A DNA stretch of 64,000 nucleotides, taken from NCBI RefSeq assembly GCF_003287975.1, contig NZ_QMKQ01000015.1, positions 1-64,000 on the forward strand, in the 5' to 3' direction. The translations under genes and the position numbers were made by a program. The stretch's first letter is position 1. Every line of letters begins with the position of its first letter. The DNA is from Arthrobacter sp. AQ5-05 (lineage in GTDB: Bacteria > Actinomycetota > Actinomycetes > Actinomycetales > Micrococcaceae). The notes below the pieces were generated by a model. It had not been told where the DNA came from, made no database searches, and was given only the letters and a program-made list of their open reading frames with translations. Of this stretch, positions 44,908 to 53,953 are shown piece by piece.

Positions 44908-45672
44908 TTACATGCCCATGGTGATCTTGGCGTCCTTGCGCAGCACCGCGACGTAGTCCTTGACCGCTGCGGCCTCTTTCTGGAGCTTGAGCTGCTGTTC
45001 GAGCTCGGACTTCATTGTCTTGTAGCTTGGCGCCTTTGGCGCGTCCTTGTCGGTGGTCGCCTGCTTCTTGAACTGGTCGAGCACCACCTGGTATGCGGCC
45101 TTGGTTTCCTTTTCGGAGGGCCGGAAGTCGCCCACCTCCTTGGCGATCAACCGCTCGACCTCGAGCTGGGTCTTCAGTTGCGCGCGTACGGCGTCCTGGT
45201 TCAGTCCCTGGGCGTCCATGGCCGCCAGGAATTCCTTGGTATCCATGTCGTTGGACTTGGCAACGTCCCCCAGTGCCGCGTCCAGGTCCTTGGAGGTGGC
45301 AAAGACCTTCTTCTTCGCCGCCTGCTGGATCAGCAATTCGGTGTTCACCAGGCCCTCCGCCGTCTGCTTGCGCAGTTGGCCTTGGTCGAGTTCCTCGCCT
45401 GAGAGCTGCGCCTGCTGCAGGACCTGGGCGAACTGGCCCTCATAGATCCGGGTGAAGTCGGCCTTGGTGATTTCCTCGCCGTTGACGGTGGCGATGATCT
45501 CGGGGACCCCGGCGAGGTCCGGGGTCGGGCTTGCGGCATCGGACGGTGCAGCCTCGACGGCCGCGCTGCTGGAGGCGGGGGCCGCTTCCGGTTCCGCCGT
45601 GGCACTGCACCCGGTCATGAACGACAACGAGGCGACAAGGGCCATGGAAAGAACCCACTTCTTCTGCAACAT
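44908..45672 (-). CDS. SurA-N-like lipoprotein, parvulin-type chaperone candidate
   Basis: 254 residues. The lipoprotein signal ends in the lipobox SFMTGC. A Ser/Ala/Pro linker follows, then IIATVNGEEITKADFTRIYE and a helical SurA N-terminal domain (GLVNTELLIQQAAKKK, LNQDAVRAQLKTQLEVERLI). No full PPIase domain is visible, so it is a chaperone-like trafficking factor by inference. GGGAG precedes the ATG. It lies 117 bases after the ABC ATPase gene and may be separate from it. Confidence 0.82.
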   Translation of the reverse strand: MLQKKWVLSMALVASLSFMTGCSATAEPEAAPASSSAAVEAAPSDAASPTPDLAGVPEIIATVNGEEITKADFTRIYEGQFAQVLQQAQLSGEELDQGQLRKQTAEGLVNTELLIQQAAKKKVFATSKDLDAALGDVAKSNDMDTKEFLAAMDAQGLNQDAVRAQLKTQLEVERLIAKEVGDFRPSEKETKAAYQVVLDQFKKQATTDKDAPKAPSYKTMKSELEQQLKLQKEAAAVKDYVAVLRKDAKITMGM

Positions 45673-45789
45673 AAACTCCCAGCATTTGGATCGACCCTTC
45701 GAACACTAACAGGCGAAACCGGGCGGCCGCTGGACACCCGCAGGTGGACGCGGCCGCATGACCGGCACCCATATCCCGGAGCACCGCCG

Positions 45790-46599
45790 CTAGATCACGT
45801 TTTCCAGGAAAGCGCGGGTTCGTTCGTGGCTGGGGTTGCCCAGCACCGCGGCCGGTGAACCGGATTCCACCACGACGCCGCCGTCCATGAACACCACCTC
45901 GTCGGCCACGTTGCGCGCGAACCCGATCTCGTGGGTCACCACGATCATGGTCATGCCGCTGGCGGCGAGCTTCTGCATCACGTCCAGCACATCTCCCACC
46001 AGTTCCGGGTCCAGTGCGCTGGTCGGCTCGTCAAAGAGCATCAGCTTCGGTTCCATGGCCAGCGCCCGGGCAATGGCCACGCGTTGCTGTTGGCCGCCGG
46101 AGAGCTTGGCCGGGTGCAGGGCGGCCTTGTCTCCCAGCCCGACCTGTTCCAGCAGCTCGTGGGCCTGGGCAATGGCTTGCGCCTTGGGGATCCTCTTGAT
46201 GCCGATGGGTGCGGCGATGATGTTTTCCAGCGCGGTGAGGTGCGGGAAGAGGTTGAAGCGCTGGAACACCATCCCGATGCCCCGGCGTTGCCGTGCGACC
46301 TCGCGCGGCTTCATCTCGTGGAGCTTGCCATTGCGCTGGGCGTAGCCGATGAGTTCGCCGTCGAAGTTGATCCTCCCGCCGTCGATGCGTTCAAGGTGGT
46401 TGATGCAGCGCAGGAAGGTGGATTTGCCCGACCCCGAGGGCCCGAGCAGGCACATGACCTGCCCGGCATCGACCTGCACGTCGATGCCCTTGAGCACCTG
46501 GAGCTGGCCGTAGCTCTTGCGCACCCCCCGGGCCTGGACCAGCGGCAGGCGGTGCTCGTCGGTGCGGACCGGGGACGGGGATTCAAGGATCGAGTTCAT
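45790..46599 (-). CDS. Polar amino acid ABC transporter ATP-binding protein
   Basis: 269 residues. The Walker A is GPSGSGKST, the Q-loop VFQRFNLFPHLTALENI, the signature LSGGQQQRVAIARAL, the Walker B LMLFDEPTSALDPE, and the H-loop VVTHEIGFARN. This is the GlnQ/HisP-type PAAT family. The ATG overlaps the permease stop (ATGA). It is the last gene of a lysA-linked operon. Confidence 0.95.
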   Translation of the reverse strand: MNSILESPSPVRTDEHRLPLVQARGVRKSYGQLQVLKGIDVQVDAGQVMCLLGPSGSGKSTFLRCINHLERIDGGRINFDGELIGYAQRNGKLHEMKPREVARQRRGIGMVFQRFNLFPHLTALENIIAAPIGIKRIPKAQAIAQAHELLEQVGLGDKAALHPAKLSGGQQQRVAIARALAMEPKLMLFDEPTSALDPELVGDVLDVMQKLAASGMTMIVVTHEIGFARNVADEVVFMDGGVVVESGSPAAVLGNPSHERTRAFLENVI

Positions 46600-47549
46600 T
46601 TTCTGTTGCCTTCCTGGCTGCGACGTACGCGATGGACAAGGGCCACGGCCCGGCCGATGGGTGTGGGTCCCAGGGTGCGGGACCCCCGGCCGTAGTGGCG
46701 TTCGAGGTGGTACTGCGGCACCGACAGGATGGAGGTCAGCGCCAGGTACCAGATGCTCACCACGATCAGCAGCTCGACCTGGTGAAGGTTCTGCGAGGAG
46801 ATGCGGGCGGCCACCGTGTAGAGCTCGGCCACGGCGATCAGTGAGAGCAGCGCGGTGTCCTTGAGCATGGAAATCGTCTCGTTGCCCATGGGCGGGATGA
46901 TGACGCGCATGGCCTGCGGCAGCTCCACCTTGAACAAGGTGAACAGCGGGGTCATGCCCAGCGAATAGCAGGCCTCCTTCTGCCCTTGGTCGACCGAGAG
47001 CATGCCGGCGCGCACGATCTCCGCGGTGTAGGCCCCCTGATTGGTGGTCAGGGCGATCACGCCGGCCACGAAGGCCGGGATCAGCGCGTTGGTGTCGACG
47101 GTGAAGACCGTGAAGTCGGTGAACGGAACCCCCAGTGACAGCTGCTTGTAGAGCAGGCCCAGGTAGCCCCAGAACACGATCTGCACCAGCAGCGGGGTGC
47201 CGCGGAAGATCCAGATGTACAGCCAGGCGACGGAGTTCAGCACCGGATTTTCGGAGAGCCGCATCAGCGCCAGCACGATCCCCAGGATCGTGGACAGCAC
47301 CATGGTGATGATTGTCAGCGCCACGGTGAGCACCGCGCCGGCCACGATCCGGTCGCTGAAGAGGTACCTGGCGATCGTGGGGTGGTCGATGTTGGGGTTC
47401 TGCCACAGCGAGGTTCCAACCCCGAGCAGGGCCAGCAGGATCAGGGATGCCAGCACCCAGCGACCTGGGTGGCGCAGCGGGACGGCCACGATGTCGTGGG
47501 CACCGGGTTCCACCGCCACGGGGGCCGGCGGTGCGGGTTGCCGGTGCAC
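46596..47549 (-). CDS. Polar amino acid ABC transporter permease
   Basis: About 317 residues with five to six transmembrane helices. IFRGTPLLVQIVFWG and the EAA loop GQKEACYSLGMTPLFTLFKVELPQA are diagnostic of HisMQ-type permeases. GTG 47549 has GGGAAG 7 bases upstream and starts 4 bases after the binding-protein stop. ATG 47567, overlapping that gene by 14 bases, is the alternative. Basic tail. Confidence 0.93.
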   Translation of the reverse strand: MHRQPAPPAPVAVEPGAHDIVAVPLRHPGRWVLASLILLALLGVGTSLWQNPNIDHPTIARYLFSDRIVAGAVLTVALTIITMVLSTILGIVLALMRLSENPVLNSVAWLYIWIFRGTPLLVQIVFWGYLGLLYKQLSLGVPFTDFTVFTVDTNALIPAFVAGVIALTTNQGAYTAEIVRAGMLSVDQGQKEACYSLGMTPLFTLFKVELPQAMRVIIPPMGNETISMLKDTALLSLIAVAELYTVAARISSQNLHQVELLIVVSIWYLALTSILSVPQYHLERHYGRGSRTLGPTPIGRAVALVHRVRRSQEGNRK

Positions 47550-47553
47550 GGTG

Positions 47554-48495
47554 CTACTTCCCGCCATTGTTCACACCGGCCTCGGTCACGGCGAAGTCGG
47601 ACAGGTCGTACTTCTCCATGAGCTGGGTGTAGGTGCCATCCTCGACGAGCGACTGCAGCGCCAGGCGCAGCGCCTCGGTGAGGTCCTTGTTTTCCTTCAG
47701 CAGGCCGATGCCGGTGTAGACCGGATTGTAGCCGTTGGGGAACCCGGGGTCCTTGACCAGTTCGAAGAGCTTGCCGTCTCCCGCTGTGGCCGCGGCATAG
47801 GTGGCCACCGAGGCGTCCACGACGTCGGCAACGGCCTTGCCCGAGCGCACCGCGGTTTGGGCATCAAGCTCGCTGGGCAGTTGCACCAGCTCGATCGGGG
47901 ACTTGCCGGCCTCCTGGCACTTGGCGGCGAAAGCGGCCAGGTACTCGCCCTGCACCGTCGCCTTCTGGACGGCAACCGGCTTGCCGCACAAATCGATGAT
48001 GGATCCGATCCCCTCGGGGTTCCCCGCGTTGACCAGGATCTTGAACCCGGCATGGAAGTAGTCCACGAAGTTCAACACCTTCTGGCGTTCGGCGGTGTCG
48101 TTCATCCCGGCGAAGATGATGTCGTTCTTTCCCGCCTGCAGCGACGGGATCGAGGAGTCGAAGGCCTGCTGCTGGAAATTGAACTTCACCCCCAGCTTCC
48201 CGCCCATGGCCTGGGAGAGGTCGTAGTCAAGGCCGGTGGGGTTGTTGTTCTCATCCAGCATTTCCATGGGCGGGTTGGGGATGTCGGCGGCCACGTTGAT
48301 GGCCCCTGCGTCCTTGTACCTTGCCGGCAGGGCAGCCGCGGCGGCGGCGTCGACCTCGACGCCCACCTGGGGTGCCGGGGTTCCCGCGGTGACCGGCTCA
48401 TCGACGGAGCAGCCGGTCAGGGCCAGTCCAATGGCCAGGGTGGCGGCCGAAAGGGTGATCAGCCCGGGACGGTTCTGGTGCGATGTGGTGTTCAT
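47554..48495 (-). CDS. Amino acid ABC transporter substrate-binding lipoprotein
   Basis: 313 residues. The lipobox is LALTGC near residue 29. The SBP_bac_3 fold shows NPPMEMLDENNNPTGLDYDL, DIIFAGMNDTAERQKVLNFVDY and KPVAVQKATVQGEYLAAF, and a C-terminal ENKDLTEALRLALQSLVEDG. The substrate is not clear from motifs. It lies directly downstream of lysA, so lysine or diaminopimelate is a context-based guess. Confidence 0.93.
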   Translation of the reverse strand: MNTTSHQNRPGLITLSAATLAIGLALTGCSVDEPVTAGTPAPQVGVEVDAAAAAALPARYKDAGAINVAADIPNPPMEMLDENNNPTGLDYDLSQAMGGKLGVKFNFQQQAFDSSIPSLQAGKNDIIFAGMNDTAERQKVLNFVDYFHAGFKILVNAGNPEGIGSIIDLCGKPVAVQKATVQGEYLAAFAAKCQEAGKSPIELVQLPSELDAQTAVRSGKAVADVVDASVATYAAATAGDGKLFELVKDPGFPNGYNPVYTGIGLLKENKDLTEALRLALQSLVEDGTYTQLMEKYDLSDFAVTEAGVNNGGK

Positions 48496-48555
48496 GGCGG
48501 TGCGGTTTCCTTTGGGAGTGGGAGGCAATCGGGAATGCAGGGGGGTGCGGCCTGG

Positions 48556-49860
48556 TTACCAGCGGCGCAGCAGGGCAGGCTGTTGGGTGCGCAGCAGGTC
48601 CTCGTAGGTTTCCCGGGCGACAGCGAGCGTGGAGGACCCGTCGGCGCAGAAGATCACCGGCGGCTTGCACGCCCCGTTGTAGTTGTTGGCCAGGGTGTAG
48701 GCGTAGGCACCGGTGGCCGGCATGGCCACCAGGTCCCCGACCTGCGGGTCGGCCAGCAGCGCGCCCGCGGACATGAGGTCGCCCGATTCGCATTGCCGCC
48801 CCACCACGTCGGCGATGACGGTGGGTTCGGCCCCGATCTTGGTGGCCATCAGGGCCTCGTAGCGCTGTCCGGTCAGGGCGATGTCGATGTTGTCCGCCAT
48901 GCCGCCATCGATGGCGACGAAGGTCTTGCCAGTGGTCTTGACCGTGTTGACCGAGTACAGCGTGATGCCGGCGCGGGCCACGAGCGAGCGGCCCGGCTCG
49001 ATGATGAGCTTCGCTTCGGCCGGGAGCAGCCGGTCGGCGGCCTCGGCCAGGGTGTCCAGGTAGGCCTCGACGCTCGGGGCGATCTCGTCGTAGGTGTATT
49101 TCACGCCCAACCCCCCACCCACGTCGTAGGTGTCGAAGGTGCCGAACTCGGCAACGGATTTCACGGCCTGCGCGAACGGCTCGGTTTCCAGCACCTGGGA
49201 GCCGATGTGGACGTGGATGCCCTCGAAGTGCAGCAGCGGGTGCTTGGCGATGCGTGCGATGGCGCGGGTGATGTCCGCGGGGGGAAGCCCGAACTTCGAG
49301 TCGTTGCCGCCGGTGACCTGCGAGGCGTGGGTGGCCGGGGTGATGCCCGGGATCATGCGAAGCAGGACACGCTGTTCCTTGGTGGCCATGGCCTCGAGGC
49401 GGTCCAGGTCGTCGAAGTTGTCCACGATGATCGCCCGGATTCCCGCAGCCAGCGCCATCTGGATTTCCGCATCGGACTTGGCGTTGCCGTGCAGGTAGAT
49501 GTTCGAGGGGCAGACCCCGGCGGTCAGCGCCATCATGAGTTCCCCGCCGCCGGCCACGTCGACGCTGAGGCCTTCGGCCTGGGCGATGGCGTACATGGCA
49601 ACGCACGGCAGGGACTTGGAGGCGAAAAGCACCTCGGAGTTCGGGCGCCGGGAGCCCAGGCCCTGGACGAAGCGGCGGATCTGCCGGCGCAGCCCGGTCT
49701 CGTCCATGATGTAGGCCGGGGTTCCGTACTGGCGGGCCAGTTCGCTGACCGATACCCCGCCAATGGACAGTTCCCCGGTGTCGGAGACCGTTGATTCTTC
49801 CGGGAGGATGTCCATCAACAAGTTGATGTCCGGGTGCTGCAGCTGCTGGGTCACTGTCAT
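48556..49860 (-). CDS. lysA: Diaminopimelate decarboxylase
   Basis: 434-residue PLP fold-III enzyme that makes lysine from meso-DAP. EVLFASKSLPC holds the PLP Lys. HVHIGSQ, YDVGGGLGVKY, IEPGRSLVARAG and the C-terminal CESGDLMS contribute the PLP phosphate and substrate sites. It is the first gene of an operon with an amino acid ABC transporter and is divergent from a PucR regulator. In actinobacteria the usual lysA sits with argS and thrA-type genes, so this may be a second, catabolic copy. Confidence 0.9.
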   Translation of the reverse strand: MTVTQQLQHPDINLLMDILPEESTVSDTGELSIGGVSVSELARQYGTPAYIMDETGLRRQIRRFVQGLGSRRPNSEVLFASKSLPCVAMYAIAQAEGLSVDVAGGGELMMALTAGVCPSNIYLHGNAKSDAEIQMALAAGIRAIIVDNFDDLDRLEAMATKEQRVLLRMIPGITPATHASQVTGGNDSKFGLPPADITRAIARIAKHPLLHFEGIHVHIGSQVLETEPFAQAVKSVAEFGTFDTYDVGGGLGVKYTYDEIAPSVEAYLDTLAEAADRLLPAEAKLIIEPGRSLVARAGITLYSVNTVKTTGKTFVAIDGGMADNIDIALTGQRYEALMATKIGAEPTVIADVVGRQCESGDLMSAGALLADPQVGDLVAMPATGAYAYTLANNYNGACKPPVIFCADGSSTLAVARETYEDLLRTQQPALLRRW

Positions 49861-50046
49861 GGTGGTGTGCCGTGCTTTCTGGTGTTTTCGACCGGTCCTT
49901 GCCTCGGCAAGCCCCGGGAACGAATGTGATCTGCGTCAACTGTAAGATTGGCGTCATCGAAAAAGTTCGTAGTTGAATCCAGGCTTCGGCTTGCATATTT
50001 GTCCGATCCGCTAAAGACGCATGCGGGACGAAAGGAATGGATCCCG

Positions 50047-51687
50047 TTGAACAGCTCCGGAGCACCACTGACCTTGGCCGGGCTCCTGGAAAGCCTGGGA
50101 GCCCCGCTGCTGACACCCCTCACCGGCGTCCAGGGCCTTGACGCCTCGATCTCCGTCCCGGTCATCCACGACCAGCTGGATCCGCTGCCCGAAACTCCCG
50201 GGGGCATCCTGCTGCTGGTGGGAGTCTCTCCGGCCAACCCCGACCTGGCCGACCTCATCGGGCGGGCGGCCGAGAACGGATTCGGCGCGGTCGTGCTCAA
50301 GGGCCATGGGCGGGAACCCGATGCAGCGCAACTGGCAGGCGCCGGCTTGCCCGTCCTGGTCGTGGATGACCAGGTCCCCTGGCTGCACCTGGACAACCTC
50401 ATCACGGCGGTGACCCGGGGCCGTCCCGCAGGCGGCAGGGGCGCCGGCGCCCACGGCGAGGACCTGTTCGTATTGGCCAACGCCCTGGCCACGGCCACCG
50501 ACGGCGCGGTGGCCATCGAGGACCTGGACCAAAACATCCTGGCCTACTCGAACCTCGAGCGGCACGCCGTCGATCCGTTGCGCCGCAGCGGCATCCTGGC
50601 CCGGCAGGTCCCGGAAATGGAGAAGAACGCCGCCCAGTACCGGGCCGTGATGCTCACCGATTCGGTGGTCCATTTCCCCTACGATCCGCTCGACGGCGAA
50701 TTGCCCCGCTGCGCGGCGCCGGTGCGCGCGGGCCGGCAGATGCTCGGTTCGATCTGGGTGATCGAGGACAAGGCGCCGCTGGGACCGGACGGCGAGGCGG
50801 CAGTCCTGGAAGTCGCCCGGCTGGCAGCCATCCACATCCTGCGCTCGCAGAACGCGGTGGACCTGGAACGCCAGGTGCGCACCGAATGGTTGCGCTCGGC
50901 GCTCGAGGGCCACGGTTCCGATCCGGGGACCTCGGCACGTTTCGGGCTCATGGACGGGGTTGCCCCGGTGCTTCTCGGTTTCACCTTCGCCCCGGACCCC
51001 GCGGGCCAACGTCCCGGCCACGCGTTGCCGCTGACCCGCCAGCTGGCCGTTGCCGCCGAGCAGTACTGCTCGATCTTCCACCCCAATGTCTCCTCGGTGG
51101 AATCCGGGCGCATGGTCTATGTCCTGGTTCCGGCCATCGGCACTGCGCAGGCGGCCATGCGCCTGGCCGTCGGGGCATCCACCGCGCTTGCGGCCCGTTT
51201 GGGTTTCCAGGTGGACGTCGCCGTGGGCTCCGTGGAACCGGGCACCCCGGGCCTGCCTGAATTGCGCAAGGAACTCGAGGAGGTGGTGCAGGTGTTGGAG
51301 ATCCCCGGTCCACGCGGTGCTGTCGGACGTGTGGTCGGCTCCAGGGACGTGAATGCTGCCCTGCTGCTGGACCAGCTCGCGCGCATCATGGAGTCGCGGC
51401 CCCGACTGGTGCATCCGGGGGTGCTGGAGCTGCTGGAACACGACGCCGCCTCGGGTACCGAATACCGTGCGAGCCTGTCCGCCTATTTTGCCGCGACCGG
51501 AGACGTGGCCGCCGCCGCCCGCGCGCTGAACGTGCACCCCAACACGCTGCGCTACCGGATCAAGCGCGCCACCGAGCTATTCGGGCTGGACTTCTCGACC
51601 GGCGACGAGCAACTGGCGCTGTGGATGCAACTGCGCGTGGCGAAGCCGCACGGATCCCGGACGTGGCCTGGCCGGGCACAACGATGA
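50047..51687 (+). CDS. PucR/CdaR-family regulator
   Basis: About 546 residues. An N-terminal PucR ligand domain (LAGLLESLGAPLLTPLTGVQGLDASISVPVIHD) is followed by a GGDEF-like middle region and the C-terminal HTH_30 (LSAYFAATGDVAAAARALNVHPNTLRYRIKRATELFG). The start is TTG 50047 with AAAGGA 10 bases upstream; an open frame back to 49948 is probably leader, since TAAGAT near 49942 looks like a -10. It is divergent from lysA-ABC, which it may control. Confidence 0.88.
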   Translation: MNSSGAPLTLAGLLESLGAPLLTPLTGVQGLDASISVPVIHDQLDPLPETPGGILLLVGVSPANPDLADLIGRAAENGFGAVVLKGHGREPDAAQLAGAGLPVLVVDDQVPWLHLDNLITAVTRGRPAGGRGAGAHGEDLFVLANALATATDGAVAIEDLDQNILAYSNLERHAVDPLRRSGILARQVPEMEKNAAQYRAVMLTDSVVHFPYDPLDGELPRCAAPVRAGRQMLGSIWVIEDKAPLGPDGEAAVLEVARLAAIHILRSQNAVDLERQVRTEWLRSALEGHGSDPGTSARFGLMDGVAPVLLGFTFAPDPAGQRPGHALPLTRQLAVAAEQYCSIFHPNVSSVESGRMVYVLVPAIGTAQAAMRLAVGASTALAARLGFQVDVAVGSVEPGTPGLPELRKELEEVVQVLEIPGPRGAVGRVVGSRDVNAALLLDQLARIMESRPRLVHPGVLELLEHDAASGTEYRASLSAYFAATGDVAAAARALNVHPNTLRYRIKRATELFGLDFSTGDEQLALWMQLRVAKPHGSRTWPGRAQR

Positions 51688-51748
51688 GGCGGCGTTCCGG
51701 CGCGGCCGGGCTGTCGGTTCGCGCGCCGGACGTGGCCACCGGGGGTCC

Positions 51749-52261
51749 ATGGGAGGGACCGGTGTTTCGGCTCCGCGATCGGCGCTTTGCACCCATTTGT
51801 TGCCTCCCGCTGTCATCGGAACCGGCATGTTGCCGGCGGTCGCCGGGTGCACCGCGCCCATCAACACGTCCACTTCGTGCATGCCGCCGGCCTGCACCCG
51901 CGATTCCCCGGTCGTTGCCCCGGGCGAAACCTTGGGGATATCGGCACCCGATGCCTTGTGCAACCCGGGCCACGGCGAGGATGCCCTGGTGCGCGTTGAA
52001 CTCGTCGACGCTCGGCAGCAAGTCCTGCCCACCAGGCTCGCGCCCATGTCGGATGCCGGTTCGTTCGCCATTGGCCTTCGCGTCCCCGCTGGAACCACGC
52101 CGGGTGCCTACGGCATTGCGGGCATGCCGGATCGATTGGATTCTTGCGGCGACACCGGCCGCAACAACCGGTTGGGCAGCGCCGGCACCGGGATCGAAGG
52201 CAGTGCCCAGGCTCGCGCATCCTGGGCCATGCCCCGCGTCGGGTTCCGGGTCGCCAAGTGA
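51749..52261 (+). CDS. Putative Cys-rich exported protein or lipoprotein
   Basis: 170 residues, not recognised. A weak hydrophobic stretch ends in AVAGC, which could be a lipobox. TSCMPPACTRDSPVVAPGET and RVELVDARQQVLPTRLAPMSDAGSFAIGLRVPAGTTPGAY follow, a beta-sandwich-like pattern seen in actinobacterial secreted proteins. ATG 51827 is an alternative start. No strong ribosome site, so it may be weakly expressed or decayed. Confidence 0.5.
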   Translation: MGGTGVSAPRSALCTHLLPPAVIGTGMLPAVAGCTAPINTSTSCMPPACTRDSPVVAPGETLGISAPDALCNPGHGEDALVRVELVDARQQVLPTRLAPMSDAGSFAIGLRVPAGTTPGAYGIAGMPDRLDSCGDTGRNNRLGSAGTGIEGSAQARASWAMPRVGFRVAK

Positions 52262-52288
52262 CCGCCCGGCGACCGGGTATGGCCTGGA

Positions 52289-53539
52289 TCAGCGGGTCTT
52301 TTGTTCGCGCCCGTGCTCGACCGGCAGGGGTTCGACCCGTTCCAGGGCGTGCGGCAGGAACTTGCGCGAGTTCGTTCCGATAAAGGCCAGCGACACCAGG
52401 GCCAGGGCCATCATGGCGAGAATGATCCAGGCGCCGTCGATCCATTGCGCGGCCACGGCCACGGCTGTCGGGGCCAGGAATCCCACGTAGGCCAGCGTGT
52501 AGAAGAACCCGGTGAGCTTGCCCAGCTCGTGGGCCGCGGCCAGCCGCTGGATCTCCAGCAGCCCGCCGACCATCAGCAGCCCGTTGCCGCAGCCCAGCAC
52601 CGCGGAGGCCACCAGCCCCAGCGCGGGGCTCGGCACCAGGATCGCGGCCAGCAAGGCCGCCAGACCCAGCAGCACGACCAAGGCGCCGGTGAGCAGCGAA
52701 CGGGCCGAAACCACGGTGTCCAGCCGGCGGGCCAGCGGCTGGATCAGCACGCTGCAGCCCAGCGTGATGGCCACCGCCGCCGTGGCGTAGGCCAGCCGTC
52801 CCTCCCCCAGCCCCGGAACAATGGCGGGGACGACGGCGAAACCGGTGGTGCCGGAGGCAAAGACCCATGGCGCCGCCGGCGCGACCACCAGCCTGAACCG
52901 CTTGCGGGCCCGCGGGTTGGCGGCCTGCGCCTCCTCGGTTCCGCCGACGGGTTCTCCGGCGATGCGCGTCTCGGGCAGCCTGGCCACCACGAAAAGCACC
53001 GGAACGCATAGGGCAATGTGCACCGCGTACGGGAGGAACGCCGGGGCGGGGGCGTTGTTGGCCAGCAACCCACCGACCACCGGGCCGAACCAGAACCCGG
53101 CGCTGGTCAGCAGGGACGCGCGCCGGGCTCCCGATCCTGCCACCGAGTGCAGGTCCCACGGCGCCTGGGAGAGTTCCTTGACCCAGCTGGTGGCCGCGGC
53201 CATCACCAGCCCCGTGGCGACGCCCGCCATGAGGCGCCCGGCAAAGAGCGGAAGGGCCCCGAGAACCGAGCCCATCATCGCCACGTTGGCCGTCATGGAC
53301 AGGGCCACGGCAAAGAGGGTGATGTGCTTGCGCCCGGTCCGGTCCGAGTACCTGCCGCCAAGCAGCAGTGCCGGCACCAGCCCCAGCACGTAGACACCCA
53401 GCATCGAGGTGACCATGATCTCGGAGAAGCCGTGCTCCTGCCGGTAGTAGACCAGCAGGGAGACGAACTGGTTGGCACCCCAGCCGACCATCATCAGGCT
53501 CAGGGCTGCGGGGAACCAGGGCTTGGCTGGGCGGGACAT
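52289..53539 (-). CDS. MFS transporter
   Basis: 416 residues, 12 predicted helices. GWGANQFVSLLVYYRQEHGFSEIMV in TM1 and LGGRYSDRTGRKHITLFAV (the loop 2-3 MFS signature) place it in the major facilitator superfamily. RLPETRIAG closes the first half. The substrate is unknown, with exporter-type features. The start is supported by AAGGATCG upstream. It is divergent from the nucleoside hydrolase. Confidence 0.88.
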   Translation of the reverse strand: MSRPAKPWFPAALSLMMVGWGANQFVSLLVYYRQEHGFSEIMVTSMLGVYVLGLVPALLLGGRYSDRTGRKHITLFAVALSMTANVAMMGSVLGALPLFAGRLMAGVATGLVMAAATSWVKELSQAPWDLHSVAGSGARRASLLTSAGFWFGPVVGGLLANNAPAPAFLPYAVHIALCVPVLFVVARLPETRIAGEPVGGTEEAQAANPRARKRFRLVVAPAAPWVFASGTTGFAVVPAIVPGLGEGRLAYATAAVAITLGCSVLIQPLARRLDTVVSARSLLTGALVVLLGLAALLAAILVPSPALGLVASAVLGCGNGLLMVGGLLEIQRLAAAHELGKLTGFFYTLAYVGFLAPTAVAVAAQWIDGAWIILAMMALALVSLAFIGTNSRKFLPHALERVEPLPVEHGREQKTR

Positions 53540-53839
53540 GGCTGTGATCGCGATCCTTCAACGGGCGGTGGCATACGTGCTTGCTGGCCAGTGTTTCACG
53601 GTTGCGCCCCGGCAACGGGGTTGATGACTCGGTGCATCGCCGCCCCGGTGGGCCTCGCGATGTCCGGCCCGCTCCAGGTCCCCTCGTTCACCGCGAAAAC
53701 CACGGCCTGCCGGCTCGGGATCGCTGCCGGCTGCGCGGGAGGGCCGGGCCCCTGGACCCCGAATTCTTCCACGGGCAGCCGAAGGACACCCGGACGCCGC
53801 CGGCCACCACCCGCGGCTGGCCGAAGCCCGGGCGCCCGG
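53540..53839. other. Intergenic region, nothing recognised
   Basis: Between the divergent MFS and nucleoside hydrolase genes. Open frames exist on both strands, but neither gives a recognisable protein. The minus-strand frame ending near 53596 (VFAVNEGTWSGPDIARPTGA) looks protein-like and could be a remnant. Confidence 0.35.
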
Positions 53840-53912
53840 TAGTCTTGATACCTGATTCCGCGAAGGCTCCCCCGGGCAACTGCGCACCACGCGCCCCGGC
53901 CGAGGGAGCCTT
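53840..53912 (+). promoter_or_regulatory. Promoter and structured leader of the purine salvage operon
   Basis: TAGTCT (53840-53845) is a plausible -10. The 100-base leader after it folds on AAGGCTCCC (53863-53871) pairing with GGGAGCCTT (53904-53912), with an inner CCCCGG stem. It could be an RNA regulator or just a stable hairpin. AGGGG precedes the start at 53954. Confidence 0.4.
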
Positions 53913-53953
53913 GCGCGTGGCCAACCCACCGACCAACAGCAGGGGCAACACCT

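Noticed and set aside
53863-53912. Purine riboswitch before the nucleoside hydrolase
   Set aside because: The leader is structured, but the conserved purine-aptamer junction and loop sequences are not visible.
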